Shown here: positions 54,101-61,378 of the stretch, piece after piece
How positions within the stretch are numbered: position 1 is the stretch's first letter
Layout of the letters: every line of letters starts with the position of its first letter
DNA from: JBJXGE01 sp046154185
GTDB lineage: Bacteria; Planctomycetota; UBA8108; UBA1146; JAJFFE01
DNA length: 64,000 nt
Assembly: GCA_046154185.1 (NCBI GenBank)
Contig: JBJXGE010000039.1
Location: 27,024-91,023 of the forward strand
Direction of reading: 5' to 3'
Notes under the pieces: model-generated
The model's input: the letters and a program-made list of their open reading frames with translations, nothing else
What the model was told of the DNA's origin: nothing
Databases searched by the model: none
Position numbers and translations under genes: made by a program

Positions 54101-54687
54101 CACCGCGCGCCGAATTGGGTCGTTTGTTCCCGCCGCGCGGCGAAGGCTTTCAAGATGCGAGCGCTTGGCTCGTCCGCGTCGCCGCGGCGCTCGACGCGTG
54201 GGACGCAGCGCGGCGACTTGACCCAATACAGGGTTTCGAAGCGCGTTCGCTCGTCGCCGCGCGCCTGGCGGAGCTCGGGCAACACGAGCGGGCGCGAAAC
54301 ATACTGAGCGCACTCGAGCCATTCGCGCGCGGCCACGCGAACCGCGAGCTTTGGCTCGCCGACCTCACGCGACGCGTCGGCGACAACGCAGCCGCAGACG
54401 CGCTCGAACTCCGGCAGTTCGCCGAACGCCGACTCCACAGCGGGCGAATTCCCGTATTGATCGAGCGCGTGCGCGCCGCCGAAGGCGAAGTCGCGGCCCT
54501 CGCGCTCGCCGAACCCGCGACCGAGTGGACACTCGACGAAGAGCTGATGGAACAAATCATCGCGATGAACGAAACGCTCGGCCGCACCGAGCGCGCCGCC
54601 GAGTGGCGCGCCACGCTCACGCGCGCGATCGCCGCGGAACCGCAGATCGCGAAGGCCATCGAAAAATTGAAGCCGCCACGGCCGTAG
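48190..54687 (+). CDS. Giant secreted TPR-repeat protein of the MoxR/VWA cluster
   Basis: 2165 residues, ATG overlapping the VWA stop. A signal peptide (VHFLLLTLALASTISIAAS) is followed by a short Pro/Arg-rich linker and then continuous helix pairs to the C-terminus: TPR-like units such as LAESYVRLGDPKRAIAVLKALAA, LREIGQHEAAAGMFQYLAETAE and LALTLCRHWIQLV. An acidic, low-complexity insert lies near ~1660-1690. No enzyme motif seen. In Bat operons the TPR partner (BatC/BatE type) is much shorter, so this may be an extreme version that scaffolds a large periplasmic assembly. The 30-base gap to the convergent CotH gene has no terminator. Confidence 0.87.
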   Translation: MIRVHFLLLTLALASTISIAASQTPTPPARGRRPAPRGGIAALPVPELGAELTAQAAAALAASDDPRAAADDLWNACIIAHGTIEPLVAELVARIDADATPPRERLAARRLATRILRRLGALPRAHQIIQRIPESERSPADLQELLAIVDALGQYPETLLTIERLLALPSDPKLTNRLLLRRALLTKRDAQDTPSPLATFASAPERDATTRKQAAMILALTGEEAEAVRLYEIAGEPVEQYHDHVRVAEWAIEAKLWPAAQEHAWSALRGARLARDRRYALTLLAEAYRQPRALRELSARFAAEPELAPEARHVWIDVLRETGAIEEALRLFRTESEGRFTIEMRRELLEMCRESGRDAILLDAYAHAIADEPRAIEWREGLSRYYLERGDRTAALEVWRPYVTITNDTRYLLAAATALATLGLDELAEEFARCCPTIEPATADAVRLFVFQLHFDRGRLERARETLDELDARAAPEDPVRADLAESYVRLGDPKRAIAVLKALAAARGDERGVDLEMKLAHLYSQIGAEERALECWRDLWPRVDSIPQRRFVEDRLMTLAAQLGQLAAIAVELERRLIAGQASDREAGLLVRIYSHAKDPVSAAEIIEEHMRQKGGNEVDALNEKARVFLACQDYFHYEETMRALIDIDADGASDYLRQLAMSNLERGQREEARQVLVRLAASEKDSLSDEFEAGVLAIAGLREESARAYARGLARRPERIDNYLLLANVLREIGQHEAAAGMFQYLAETAERDDLFTIAIDGILNLRDGRGNRGAPDSLIAWARRITLERIATRPDKLYLYQLAADLAAELRDTNGAVRALKAGLPIAGEQRSSQLRELMALTDNAALKRMFGRRLLGQGELVPPQVYLDLGATFLAAGDVTNAARTFQQASRLPEFAELQRRIAAEFERAQYPQQALHVYERVLTVESTDAALLSKVGELHEQLGNDAAALQVYLRGIDLLLARQPVVVGVAVEADTKPTAALTPTQFGAGNVGAFESHFPWLLRGLLATLPTDSSALAVFERQLANFHDDLERVRRTGVGPDAQLAAHPRLAERARLCRRLAIAVGQTARLSAIDDPLLETFTADTKLLAELCRFRVDWGLLVSARHLVDTAARPDAEKQPLRLLTGAAAGDQLPGTATIAEARAQVLTLLVDGREQAARLLLERVDVAGAGADDLEAIPLLVAGAAYLNASDLALTLCRHWIQLVVRNTKEDEVYTAVESVLNGSRRVLEPEQLRSLMEDLVSGIVATPQKFAQFLNRLSELRPILGDSFLTANQIETLIRSRLAASDQMVYGIPDLIQLAAADDRPELFRSAWPRIAKTQRASFVLMLIPKLDAPVASEFADALLASFEEALSDLENHELLAYQVDELVSAGDANLELVRRILETLLAREAQNVHTLAAHALLLKKLGRDDDALAAALAAFASLTSVPGTSYRLLQARRNLLTAFYEQHAAAFLSVLVAEEEKSGTSVELSLQRLDLAERQKDDSRFETEIERALDLHPRDAKVLARARAWYASRGDRMASLGLLERMIALDSTSVPLRSQLVSFWEALRHPLRALDVLTKKTDEETSFDTEGATVERTPPATMELVAQQVADNDLAARANYRRAWRLFPDRNEQYFAWRYEHEIRERRFWPRDEGQSRAHRERGGFPAIFDRAPGVKDDSDAVTDEGHADGTTNPDDDDARAAQSAIVAAVNWGADEVRRELRSLDLEGLAAPLASDIFAALADDARQQSADGADGAARAVAELLAKDRAGEAGKIEYGRLFALFEAATLAATSEVAATLPGLLKSIDAHDLAQITRLARLAARLGDAKRAALLYSWCALVGGLETRFDDFANATRLLKEVVKELTGAEREQVVATVLRFADPGLNALWGRDGYERLVLDTWDELGGPGVALERGRAICASIVGELGDLPRRETAIKVAELHARAGELEPAIAALEVALTKLTPPARGLRYAFFRTYFDAPAQTPRAELGRLFPPRGEGFQDASAWLVRVAAALDAWDAARRLDPIQGFEARSLVAARLAELGQHERARNILSALEPFARGHANRELWLADLTRRVGDNAAADALELRQFAERRLHSGRIPVLIERVRAAEGEVAALALAEPATEWTLDEELMEQIIAMNETLGRTERAAEWRATLTRAIAAEPQIAKAIEKLKPPRP

Positions 54688-54717
54688 GCATCGGCCTTGC
54701 CGGTCAGCACCCGATGT

Positions 54718-56385
54718 TCACGATCCGCGTTGGAGCGATTCCTCCGGCGGTGTTTTCGGCGGCGCGTCCTTCGGCTCAAGATAGTTCAGAAGGTATTTGC
54801 GGCGCTGCTCCGCGAACGCTTTGAGGCTCAGTTGGCGACGGCGACCTGGCTCGACGGTTGTCGGCGCATCCAAGGCAAACGCTTCCTTGAATGCGGCGTA
54901 CGACGTCAATTTGCGCGTGTCCGCCTCGACTTCTTTTTCGATGAGTCCGCGATACTGATCGACGATCGGGCCGAGTTTCTGCCAATCCAGCCACTCGTCG
55001 GCGATACGCCGCACGTTGGCAAGATAGCGCGCGCGCAGGCTCGGCACTTTGAGCAAGCGACTGCGCAACGGCTTCGTCGCGTCGTCGATCCCAATCAACG
55101 GATCGAGGTCGACAGTACGCGGTGGCGCTGACTCGCGCCCCCGATCACCGCGCCGTCCGCCGGGTCCGCCCATCATCCCGGGCGCCTGAAACGTCTCGTT
55201 CGCGTCGTGCGGCAACACATGAAATTTGCCGTGCTCGTCGAGGTAAATGCTGTAATCACTCGCTCGCACCCAGTAGCCATCGTTGTTGATCAACGCATTG
55301 TCGACGGCGAGAAACCACAACGCGCCGTCGATGTCCAGTTGCGGCGTCAGCGCCTCCTCTAGTTGCTCGGGCGGCGTCTCGTTGAGCGTCTTGCACAAGC
55401 GGATGAGCGCCTGCCAGGATTTGTCGTTATCACCGGACTTGACCTCGAACCGCCGTTTGTACTCGGCAACGTCGTCACCGGAATACTCGAGACCGCCGCC
55501 TCCGCGCGGACTCCCGGGCACTTTCCAACGCGCGCCCTTCGCGCTCGGAAAATGCTCCGCGATCATGTCGCGATTGAATTGCTGCGCGTTGACATAGAGC
55601 CCCCAACTCTCGCCGTTGATCACGACCTTGACGAAGTTCGCTTTTGGCGCGGTGAGATAACGCCGCGCGACGTGAAAGTACAAGACAGTGTGGAGAAAAG
55701 ACGGGTCGGAATGCGCATTGAGAAAGTTCAGAGATCGGTAGCCGTGTACGCGTTGCTTGTCGTGAACCATATCGACCGAGATATTGAGCGGTCGCTTGTG
55801 GCCCGCCTCCACCATCATGAAAGACGTGGCGCCGCGAAACTGCACACCGACATCCAAAAGCTTCACACCATCGACGGTGAGCGTCGCCGGCAGCTCGACG
55901 TCGGTGTGCTTGAATTCGCTGAGTTCGGTTTCCCAATCCGGGCCATCGAAATCGAGAAAGACCGTGCGCAAGATCGCTGGGTCGTAGAAATCGCCGACGA
56001 GCGGTTGGACGTCGGCGGGAGAGATCTTCGGCCCCGGCGTCGCCGGCTCGGCTTCACGACCTTCGCCGAAACCTCCCGGTCCACCCGGCGGACCAAAGCC
56101 GCCCGGCCGTCGTGAGCCACCGCCGCCACCACGACCATCCCGTGCGCTTTCCTCTTTGGCGCGCTCGCCCTTTAGAAACTCGCGCGCGGCTTGACGCTCT
56201 TCCCGGTCGAGGCGACCGTTCGAATCCTTGTCGAACTCCTTCGCGAGCTTGCGCTCTTCGCGCATCTCATCGGGTCGAGGAAATCCTCCCGGTCCGAGCC
56301 GCGGCGGTTCTTGCGCGAGCGCGAGTCCACTGAAAACGCCGAACATCACCGTCAACAACGATCCAAACATGCCGCGATTCCACAT
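54718..56385 (-). CDS. CotH-kinase-family secreted protein with an EF-hand
   Basis: 555 residues from ATG 56385, giving a signal peptide (LLTVMFGVFSGLALAQ); the frame is open to 56463. A complete EF-hand loop lies at D52-E63 (DKDSNGRLDREE). A Gly/Arg/Pro-rich linker (~72-112) follows. Residues ~130-540 resemble the CotH kinase fold: RGATSF, LNISVDM, ALWFLAVDNALINNDGYW, YLDEHGKFHVLPHDANETF, the last carrying the aspartates expected at the active site. CotH phosphorylates spore-coat proteins in Bacillus; planctomycete homologues are exported and their targets are unknown. Convergent with the giant TPR gene. Confidence 0.87.
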   Translation of the reverse strand: MWNRGMFGSLLTVMFGVFSGLALAQEPPRLGPGGFPRPDEMREERKLAKEFDKDSNGRLDREERQAAREFLKGERAKEESARDGRGGGGGSRRPGGFGPPGGPGGFGEGREAEPATPGPKISPADVQPLVGDFYDPAILRTVFLDFDGPDWETELSEFKHTDVELPATLTVDGVKLLDVGVQFRGATSFMMVEAGHKRPLNISVDMVHDKQRVHGYRSLNFLNAHSDPSFLHTVLYFHVARRYLTAPKANFVKVVINGESWGLYVNAQQFNRDMIAEHFPSAKGARWKVPGSPRGGGGLEYSGDDVAEYKRRFEVKSGDNDKSWQALIRLCKTLNETPPEQLEEALTPQLDIDGALWFLAVDNALINNDGYWVRASDYSIYLDEHGKFHVLPHDANETFQAPGMMGGPGGRRGDRGRESAPPRTVDLDPLIGIDDATKPLRSRLLKVPSLRARYLANVRRIADEWLDWQKLGPIVDQYRGLIEKEVEADTRKLTSYAAFKEAFALDAPTTVEPGRRRQLSLKAFAEQRRKYLLNYLEPKDAPPKTPPEESLQRGS

Positions 56386-56486
56386 CCGTCGCGCTCGCTC
56401 TCTCGCAGTGTCCGCAGAAGCGTTCAAAGTTGCCTGCCACGGCACTACAAACACCAGCCGCAAGCGCGCGGTTCCGCTGGGATTGG

Positions 56487-59400
56487 TTACGGCAGCTCGA
56501 ATCGGATGTCTTTACGATCTTCCTTCAACTCGAGTTCGAGCGGCTGACCGCCCTCTTCGCTCGAACCGAGGCCGACAAGCCGGTAACGGCCGGGCACGAG
56601 TCCGGCGAAACGGAAGTTGCCGTTCTCGTCGGACATTTCGCTCTTTTGAACGTGCTTGTTTTCCGCATCGAGACCGCGCACGAACAGCATGCGCTGTGTC
56701 GGCCCACCGTCCGCCCGGCTCGTCACGATGCCTTCGCACACGAGCCCGGGCGCCAACTTCAGGTTGAGCTCCAGCTCGGAACCGCGCGCGACCGTGATGT
56801 CGTCGCGCGTCTCCGTGTTGTAATCGTCGTGGCTGAATTCAACGCGACACGGCCCGTCGGGATAGGTCGAGATCACGTAGCGCCCGTCTTGATCCGTGGT
56901 GCCGGACTCGCCGAGCATCGAGTCGCTCCAGTGGCGGCGAATCGCCGCCTCGTCACTGTCGACGCCGTCCGCACGCTTCATCGTTTTCGCGACGACGCGC
57001 ACGTTCGCGACCGGCTCGTCGCGCTCGTTCGTGACGCGACCGCGCAAACTCCCAGCGCGGCCGAGCGTGAAGACGCGGTCATTGAGCGAACCGGGCGCGA
57101 TCGAAATCTCAGTAGACTGGGTCGCATAGCCGGCGGCACGCAGGGTGATGGTGTACTTGCCGGCGGCCACGTCGCGCCGTTCAAACACGCCGCCGGCGTC
57201 GACGATCTGGCGACCGCCGAACTCGATCATGTCTTCAACCGAATCGTCGCCGCTCGTCGACTGAACTTGGACGTTGAATTCTTCGATGGGCTGTTGCGTC
57301 GCCGCATCGAGCACAACGCCGCGCAGATCAGCGGCGGGGACCAGCGCGACTCTGACGGACGGGCCGCCGGTGCGAACCGAAGCTTGCTCGGTCGCGCTAT
57401 AGCCCTTCGCGCGCGCGATGACGATGTAGTACGTGTCTTCGGGAAGACCCTCGAAACGAAACTGGCCGTTGGCGCCCGACTGCGCCGACCGGTAGCCACT
57501 GCCGAGCGCGCGCTGCATCTCGACGATTTCGCGGCTGTCGCTTTCACGCAGGATTCGCACCGCGGCGTCGGCGATAGTACGACCCGCCTCGTCGACAACT
57601 ATGCCCTCGATCACACCGCCAGCATCCAGAATGAAATCAGCCCGGCCGGTTTGTCCTTCGGCCAGCGTCAGTGTTTGTTCGGTCGAGTCTTTGAAGCCAA
57701 CCTTCTCGGCCGAAACTTCGTACGTGCCGCTCAGTTCCTTCTCGAAAACATAGTGACCATTAGAATCCGAGTGCGTCGTCTTGCCGGGTTTCGGCAACCC
57801 AAACATGCTCATCGCCATGGCTACTTCATGAGAGTCTTCGCGCGGTTTGACGAGTCGCACGATGGCGCCCGCGACGGGCTGGGCGCCATCCGTCACGACA
57901 CCTTCAATGCGACTCATGGTGACGAGGCGCAACTCGACGTCGCGCGGCTCGGCCAACAGCTCCCCGAATCGAAACGGCTCTGACGTGCCGCGCGAGTACA
58001 GTAAGTGATCGGCGATGATCTGGAACTCGCCGCCCTCGGCGACGTGATAGCTGCGAAATCGAAACCGACCGTCGATGCCCGTCGTGGTGACACCGAGGAA
58101 TATGAGCCCGGCTGCGCCAATGCCGAGAAAATCCTCTTCCTCGTCGATCTTCGGCACAATGCGCACGAGCGCGCCTGCCGCCGGTTCGCCAGTTGGGCTC
58201 AATACGATGCCGGTGATCTCCGGTGCCACCTCCAGCTCGACGTCGACCGTCGCCGGTAATTTCTCAAGTTCGAACTCGATGTTTTCGCTGTGGTATCCCT
58301 TCGCGCTCGCTTCGAGCGCCACCTTGGTCGGGCCCGTTTCGGTTTCGCCATCGATCGACTCGCTGGTGGCCCTCACTCGAGCCATCCCGATTCCGAAGCC
58401 GAAACTTGACCCGCCATCGGCGCTGATGCCGCGCAGCTCAAACTCACCCGCCACGTTGGTTTCGGCGACCGCCGAGCCCATTTTCACCCGCGCGTGCGCG
58501 ATCGGCTCGCCACCGATCGACAGCACGCGCCCGCTCAGCGTTTGTCCCTCCGTCAAAACCAACTCGATCGCCGTGCCTTCGGGCTCGACGGCTCTTTTGT
58601 GCGCCGACCCAAACTCGGCGAGCGTCGCGACAAGGTCGTACTTCCCCTTGCGCAGCCCCGACAAAACGAACGTGCCGTCGGCGTGCGTGACGGTGCGGAC
58701 ACGGCCGGTCAAGAAATCGCTCACGACGCTGCCGGCATTGAAAAAGGTCGTGTCTTGGACGTTCGCCAGTACCTCGGCGTTTTCGAGCGGCTCGCCACTC
58801 GCCGCGCGCACGATGCCACGGATGGTAAGGCCCCGATTGAGTTCGATGACGCCGAGTGCCACGTTCTCGTTCCAGTCGAGCGTCACGTTTTTCCGCGCCG
58901 GGTAAAAACCCGCCTCGTCGATACTCAGCTTGTAGCTGCCGGTGCCGAGCGGATGAAACGTGAATGTGCCATCGTCGCCGCTCTTGACCCGCACTGGTGG
59001 ATCGCCGAGATAGCGATTGACGAGCTGCGCGACTTCGCTGAACTGCGCGGCCATCGGCGGGAGGCTCAAAGCGTCGTCGATGCGCTCGAGCTGCACGACG
59101 ATGCCACCGAGCGGCGCGCCAAAATTGTCGGCGAGCGCGCCGGAAACGCGCGCGCCGACGCCGAAGTAGATGACGTTTGCGCTGGAACCGGTTTCGACGC
59201 TCGGCAAGTAGGACTCAATCCCGCTCGCGTCGTACGCCAACAAATCATACGTACCGGCGGGCAACGCGGTGATCGCAAATTCGCCGACGGCGCCGGTCGT
59301 GGTCTCGAATGGCCCCTTCAAAAATTCGCCGTTGATCCAGCGCAACGCGCGGCGCACGAGTCGCGCGACGCCCGCGGTGCCGGCGGGACGATATTCCGCG

Positions 59401-60053
59401 AGCACGCGAATTCCGGCGAGCGGCTCGCGTCCAGCGCCGACGACGCGACCCGAGATTTGCGCGCCGCGTTCGAGGCTCACAATCAACTCCGCGGTGTTGC
59501 CGTCCTCGAGGTTGACGACGTCGCCGAACTTGAAGAGCCACTCGCGCGCGTAGACCAAGACGAACTGCCCGCCACGACGCTCCGTGCGCACGACGAACTC
59601 ACCCTTGTCATCGGTCGTGACGATGAGCGCGGATGACTTGAGTTTGCCGAGCTCATTGCGCACGGTCTGAATCAGCTCTGGAACGCGGGGAATCTCGCCG
59701 ACCGAAGTGACAATGCGCTCGAGCCGAAAGATCAGCGCCTCGAGCTCACTCACGGAAAAGAGTAAGACGCTCGCGCCGGCGACGCCTTGTCCTTCGCCGA
59801 GCACACGGCCGATGAGATTCGCCGGCGTCGCATCGACCACCGTGTCCGGCGCGACGTCGGCGACCGCCGGCGTCGGCTCACTCGTCGGGACGGACGTCGT
59901 ATCGCCGCCCGTACCCCCAGCGACTTCGCGCGCGGGTACACCGGGGTTCCCGCCGAGACCCGAACCCGGCGGGGCGTCGGATCCGCGCATGAACCAAAAA
60001 AGCACCGCGACCATCGCCACGAAAATGATGGGAAGCACAATCTTGAGATTCAC
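56487..60053 (-). CDS. Membrane-anchored protein with about eleven carboxypeptidase-regulatory-like repeats
   Basis: 1188 residues from GTG 60053, chosen because GAGGAG lies nine bases upstream and the membrane helix (LKIVLPIIFVAMVAVLFWFM, residues 3-22) follows directly; the frame is open to 60398. A Gly/Pro/Thr/Asp linker precedes about eleven ~95-residue beta-sandwich repeats starting like GRVVGAGREPLAGIRVLAEY, GIVRAASGEPLENAEVLANV and GVVTDGAQPVAGAIVRLV. Repeats are carboxypeptidase regulatory-like or Cna-B-like domains used in adhesion or peptide binding outside the membrane. The same repeat type forms the outer part of the transmembrane sigma factor at 7584-10523, suggesting shared ancestry. 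No enzymatic motif. Confidence 0.87.
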   Translation of the reverse strand: MNLKIVLPIIFVAMVAVLFWFMRGSDAPPGSGLGGNPGVPAREVAGGTGGDTTSVPTSEPTPAVADVAPDTVVDATPANLIGRVLGEGQGVAGASVLLFSVSELEALIFRLERIVTSVGEIPRVPELIQTVRNELGKLKSSALIVTTDDKGEFVVRTERRGGQFVLVYAREWLFKFGDVVNLEDGNTAELIVSLERGAQISGRVVGAGREPLAGIRVLAEYRPAGTAGVARLVRRALRWINGEFLKGPFETTTGAVGEFAITALPAGTYDLLAYDASGIESYLPSVETGSSANVIYFGVGARVSGALADNFGAPLGGIVVQLERIDDALSLPPMAAQFSEVAQLVNRYLGDPPVRVKSGDDGTFTFHPLGTGSYKLSIDEAGFYPARKNVTLDWNENVALGVIELNRGLTIRGIVRAASGEPLENAEVLANVQDTTFFNAGSVVSDFLTGRVRTVTHADGTFVLSGLRKGKYDLVATLAEFGSAHKRAVEPEGTAIELVLTEGQTLSGRVLSIGGEPIAHARVKMGSAVAETNVAGEFELRGISADGGSSFGFGIGMARVRATSESIDGETETGPTKVALEASAKGYHSENIEFELEKLPATVDVELEVAPEITGIVLSPTGEPAAGALVRIVPKIDEEEDFLGIGAAGLIFLGVTTTGIDGRFRFRSYHVAEGGEFQIIADHLLYSRGTSEPFRFGELLAEPRDVELRLVTMSRIEGVVTDGAQPVAGAIVRLVKPREDSHEVAMAMSMFGLPKPGKTTHSDSNGHYVFEKELSGTYEVSAEKVGFKDSTEQTLTLAEGQTGRADFILDAGGVIEGIVVDEAGRTIADAAVRILRESDSREIVEMQRALGSGYRSAQSGANGQFRFEGLPEDTYYIVIARAKGYSATEQASVRTGGPSVRVALVPAADLRGVVLDAATQQPIEEFNVQVQSTSGDDSVEDMIEFGGRQIVDAGGVFERRDVAAGKYTITLRAAGYATQSTEISIAPGSLNDRVFTLGRAGSLRGRVTNERDEPVANVRVVAKTMKRADGVDSDEAAIRRHWSDSMLGESGTTDQDGRYVISTYPDGPCRVEFSHDDYNTETRDDITVARGSELELNLKLAPGLVCEGIVTSRADGGPTQRMLFVRGLDAENKHVQKSEMSDENGNFRFAGLVPGRYRLVGLGSSEEGGQPLELELKEDRKDIRFELP

Positions 60054-60461
60054 CGGCCGCCACTCCTCTTCCGCCTTCACGAATACGAACGCGCCCGCCT
60101 GGCGCGCTTTGCCCGTTCGACTGCTCCGCGAATTGCAAACCAATTTGCAAAACGATAGCAGATATCGGGCCGCACGAGTCGCCCGGTCCGGCCCGCGTGC
60201 GAACGAACCCCAACCGAGACGGTCGTGTCGAACCCGCGGAGCCAGCGCGGCGCGCAGCTCGCCCCACACTTCACAGCGCCTAGAACTAGGGCGCGCGAGG
60301 AGATGCGTCGTCGTCCCGCCCCACGCCAAAGGCGTCGTTTCGGCGCCACCCTTCACTTCATAGAGCGAATTGCGGACGGGGATTCGCGATGCGCTCAAAC
60401 TCCAGCGCGTGTGGAAAAATTGTCCCGCACGTGGCGGCCCATGCCAGTCGTGCGCGCAATT
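60054..60461 (-). other. Intergenic region upstream of the repeat protein gene
   Basis: 408 bases. It contains the inverted repeat at 60133-60150 (separate entry) about 80 bases from the repeat-protein start, and the 3' side of the frameshifted dockerin gene. The repeat-protein frame stays open through most of it (to 60398), but the residues encoded are Arg-rich and unlike a signal or linker. No clear promoter boxes. Confidence 0.4.
60133..60150. promoter_or_regulatory. AT-rich inverted repeat, possible operator
   Basis: TTGCAAA (60133-60139) and TTTGCAA (60144-60150) are perfect inverted copies around CCAA. It stands out as A/T-rich in a GC-rich region, about 80 bases upstream of the repeat-protein start. 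A dimeric repressor site is possible; a chance palindrome is not excluded. Confidence 0.3.
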
Positions 60462-61267
60462 TCACGGGCAGGCGGGAGACTCCGCACAGCCGAAGTCGCT
60501 CGGTGCTGACGCGCAAACATCGAACGGAGCGGCCGGCGCCGGACCCAGCCCGTTGATGTATAGGAGCAGATAGAGCGCGTCGGCCAAATCGAGCGCGTCA
60601 TCGCTATTCGAGTCCATGGCCGACTCGCAGGCCGACGGACCACTCACGAACAGGTAACTGAGCAAGTAAATGGGATCCGCAAGATCGATCGCGCCGCTCG
60701 CATTGGTATCGCCGCGTCTAAAGACCGGCAACACGATTCGAAACTTGCGCATTCGGCGACCGGGACGATCGAGACACCGGCAACCACGACGACGACGGCG
60801 CTCGGTGGAGTTCCGACGGCGCTCGAGAAGCAAAGTTCGTAGCTTGAGGGGGCGTCCGTATCGACGTAATAGTGCATGTGGATCGCGTCATGGACGCCGG
60901 GAAGCAAGGGCGCGGTCCCGAGGAAACTAAAAACTGTGCCGCAGTAGAATCCGGTCACGCCGCCCGGCAACGGCGATAGACCTTGCTGAAAAAAATCGGG
61001 TCCAGCCCCACCATTCAGGCTTTGAATTGCGGGTCCGAAAGTAGCGCCGAGCGGATCGACGAACGGCGAGCCCGACGTCAGACCGAATGACAAGCCCAAG
61101 AGCGAACCGCCGATATTGGTAATCGTGATCTGAACGTCTGCCTCCGAGTTCGTCGTCGCTACGGTCTCCGCCAGCTCGAGAATATAGTTCGGATCTTGTG
61201 CGCGGGAATTCGTCACGGCACCGAGCAACAGCGTCCAAGATAGAACTGTGGTAGCGAAACGCGGCAT
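60462..61267 (-). pseudogene. Dockerin-like secreted protein gene split by a frameshift
   Basis: The N-terminal part starts at ATG 61267 with GGGAGG just upstream and has a signal peptide (TTVLSWTLLLGAVTNSRA) and a cohesin-like beta domain (DVQITITNIGGSLLGLSFGL). Around 60740-60770 the reading must shift by one base to enter the frame that carries two dockerin-like repeats (RRGDTNASGAIDLADP; SAMDSNSDDALDLADA) and the standard tail ending SPACP at 60462. If the first frame is simply followed it ends at 60644 without any dockerin. The natural product would be ~265 residues. Explanations: sequencing or assembly error, true loss, or a programmed shift; I see no slippery heptamer, so I favour the first two. 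Confidence 0.75.
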
Positions 61268-61378
61268 CCCGACCTCCCTCGTCTATGAAGAGTTGTGCGG
61301 AGAAAGCCCGATGTCGGGATTCTGTCGGTTTTCGAGCGCGCGTCAACGAACTCGAACTAACTCGCGCCGACGAGTCGC

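Noticed and set aside
60700..60830. Programmed -1 frameshift in the dockerin gene
   Set aside because: No X-XXY-YYZ slippery heptamer or downstream pseudoknot found by eye; error or loss is simpler.
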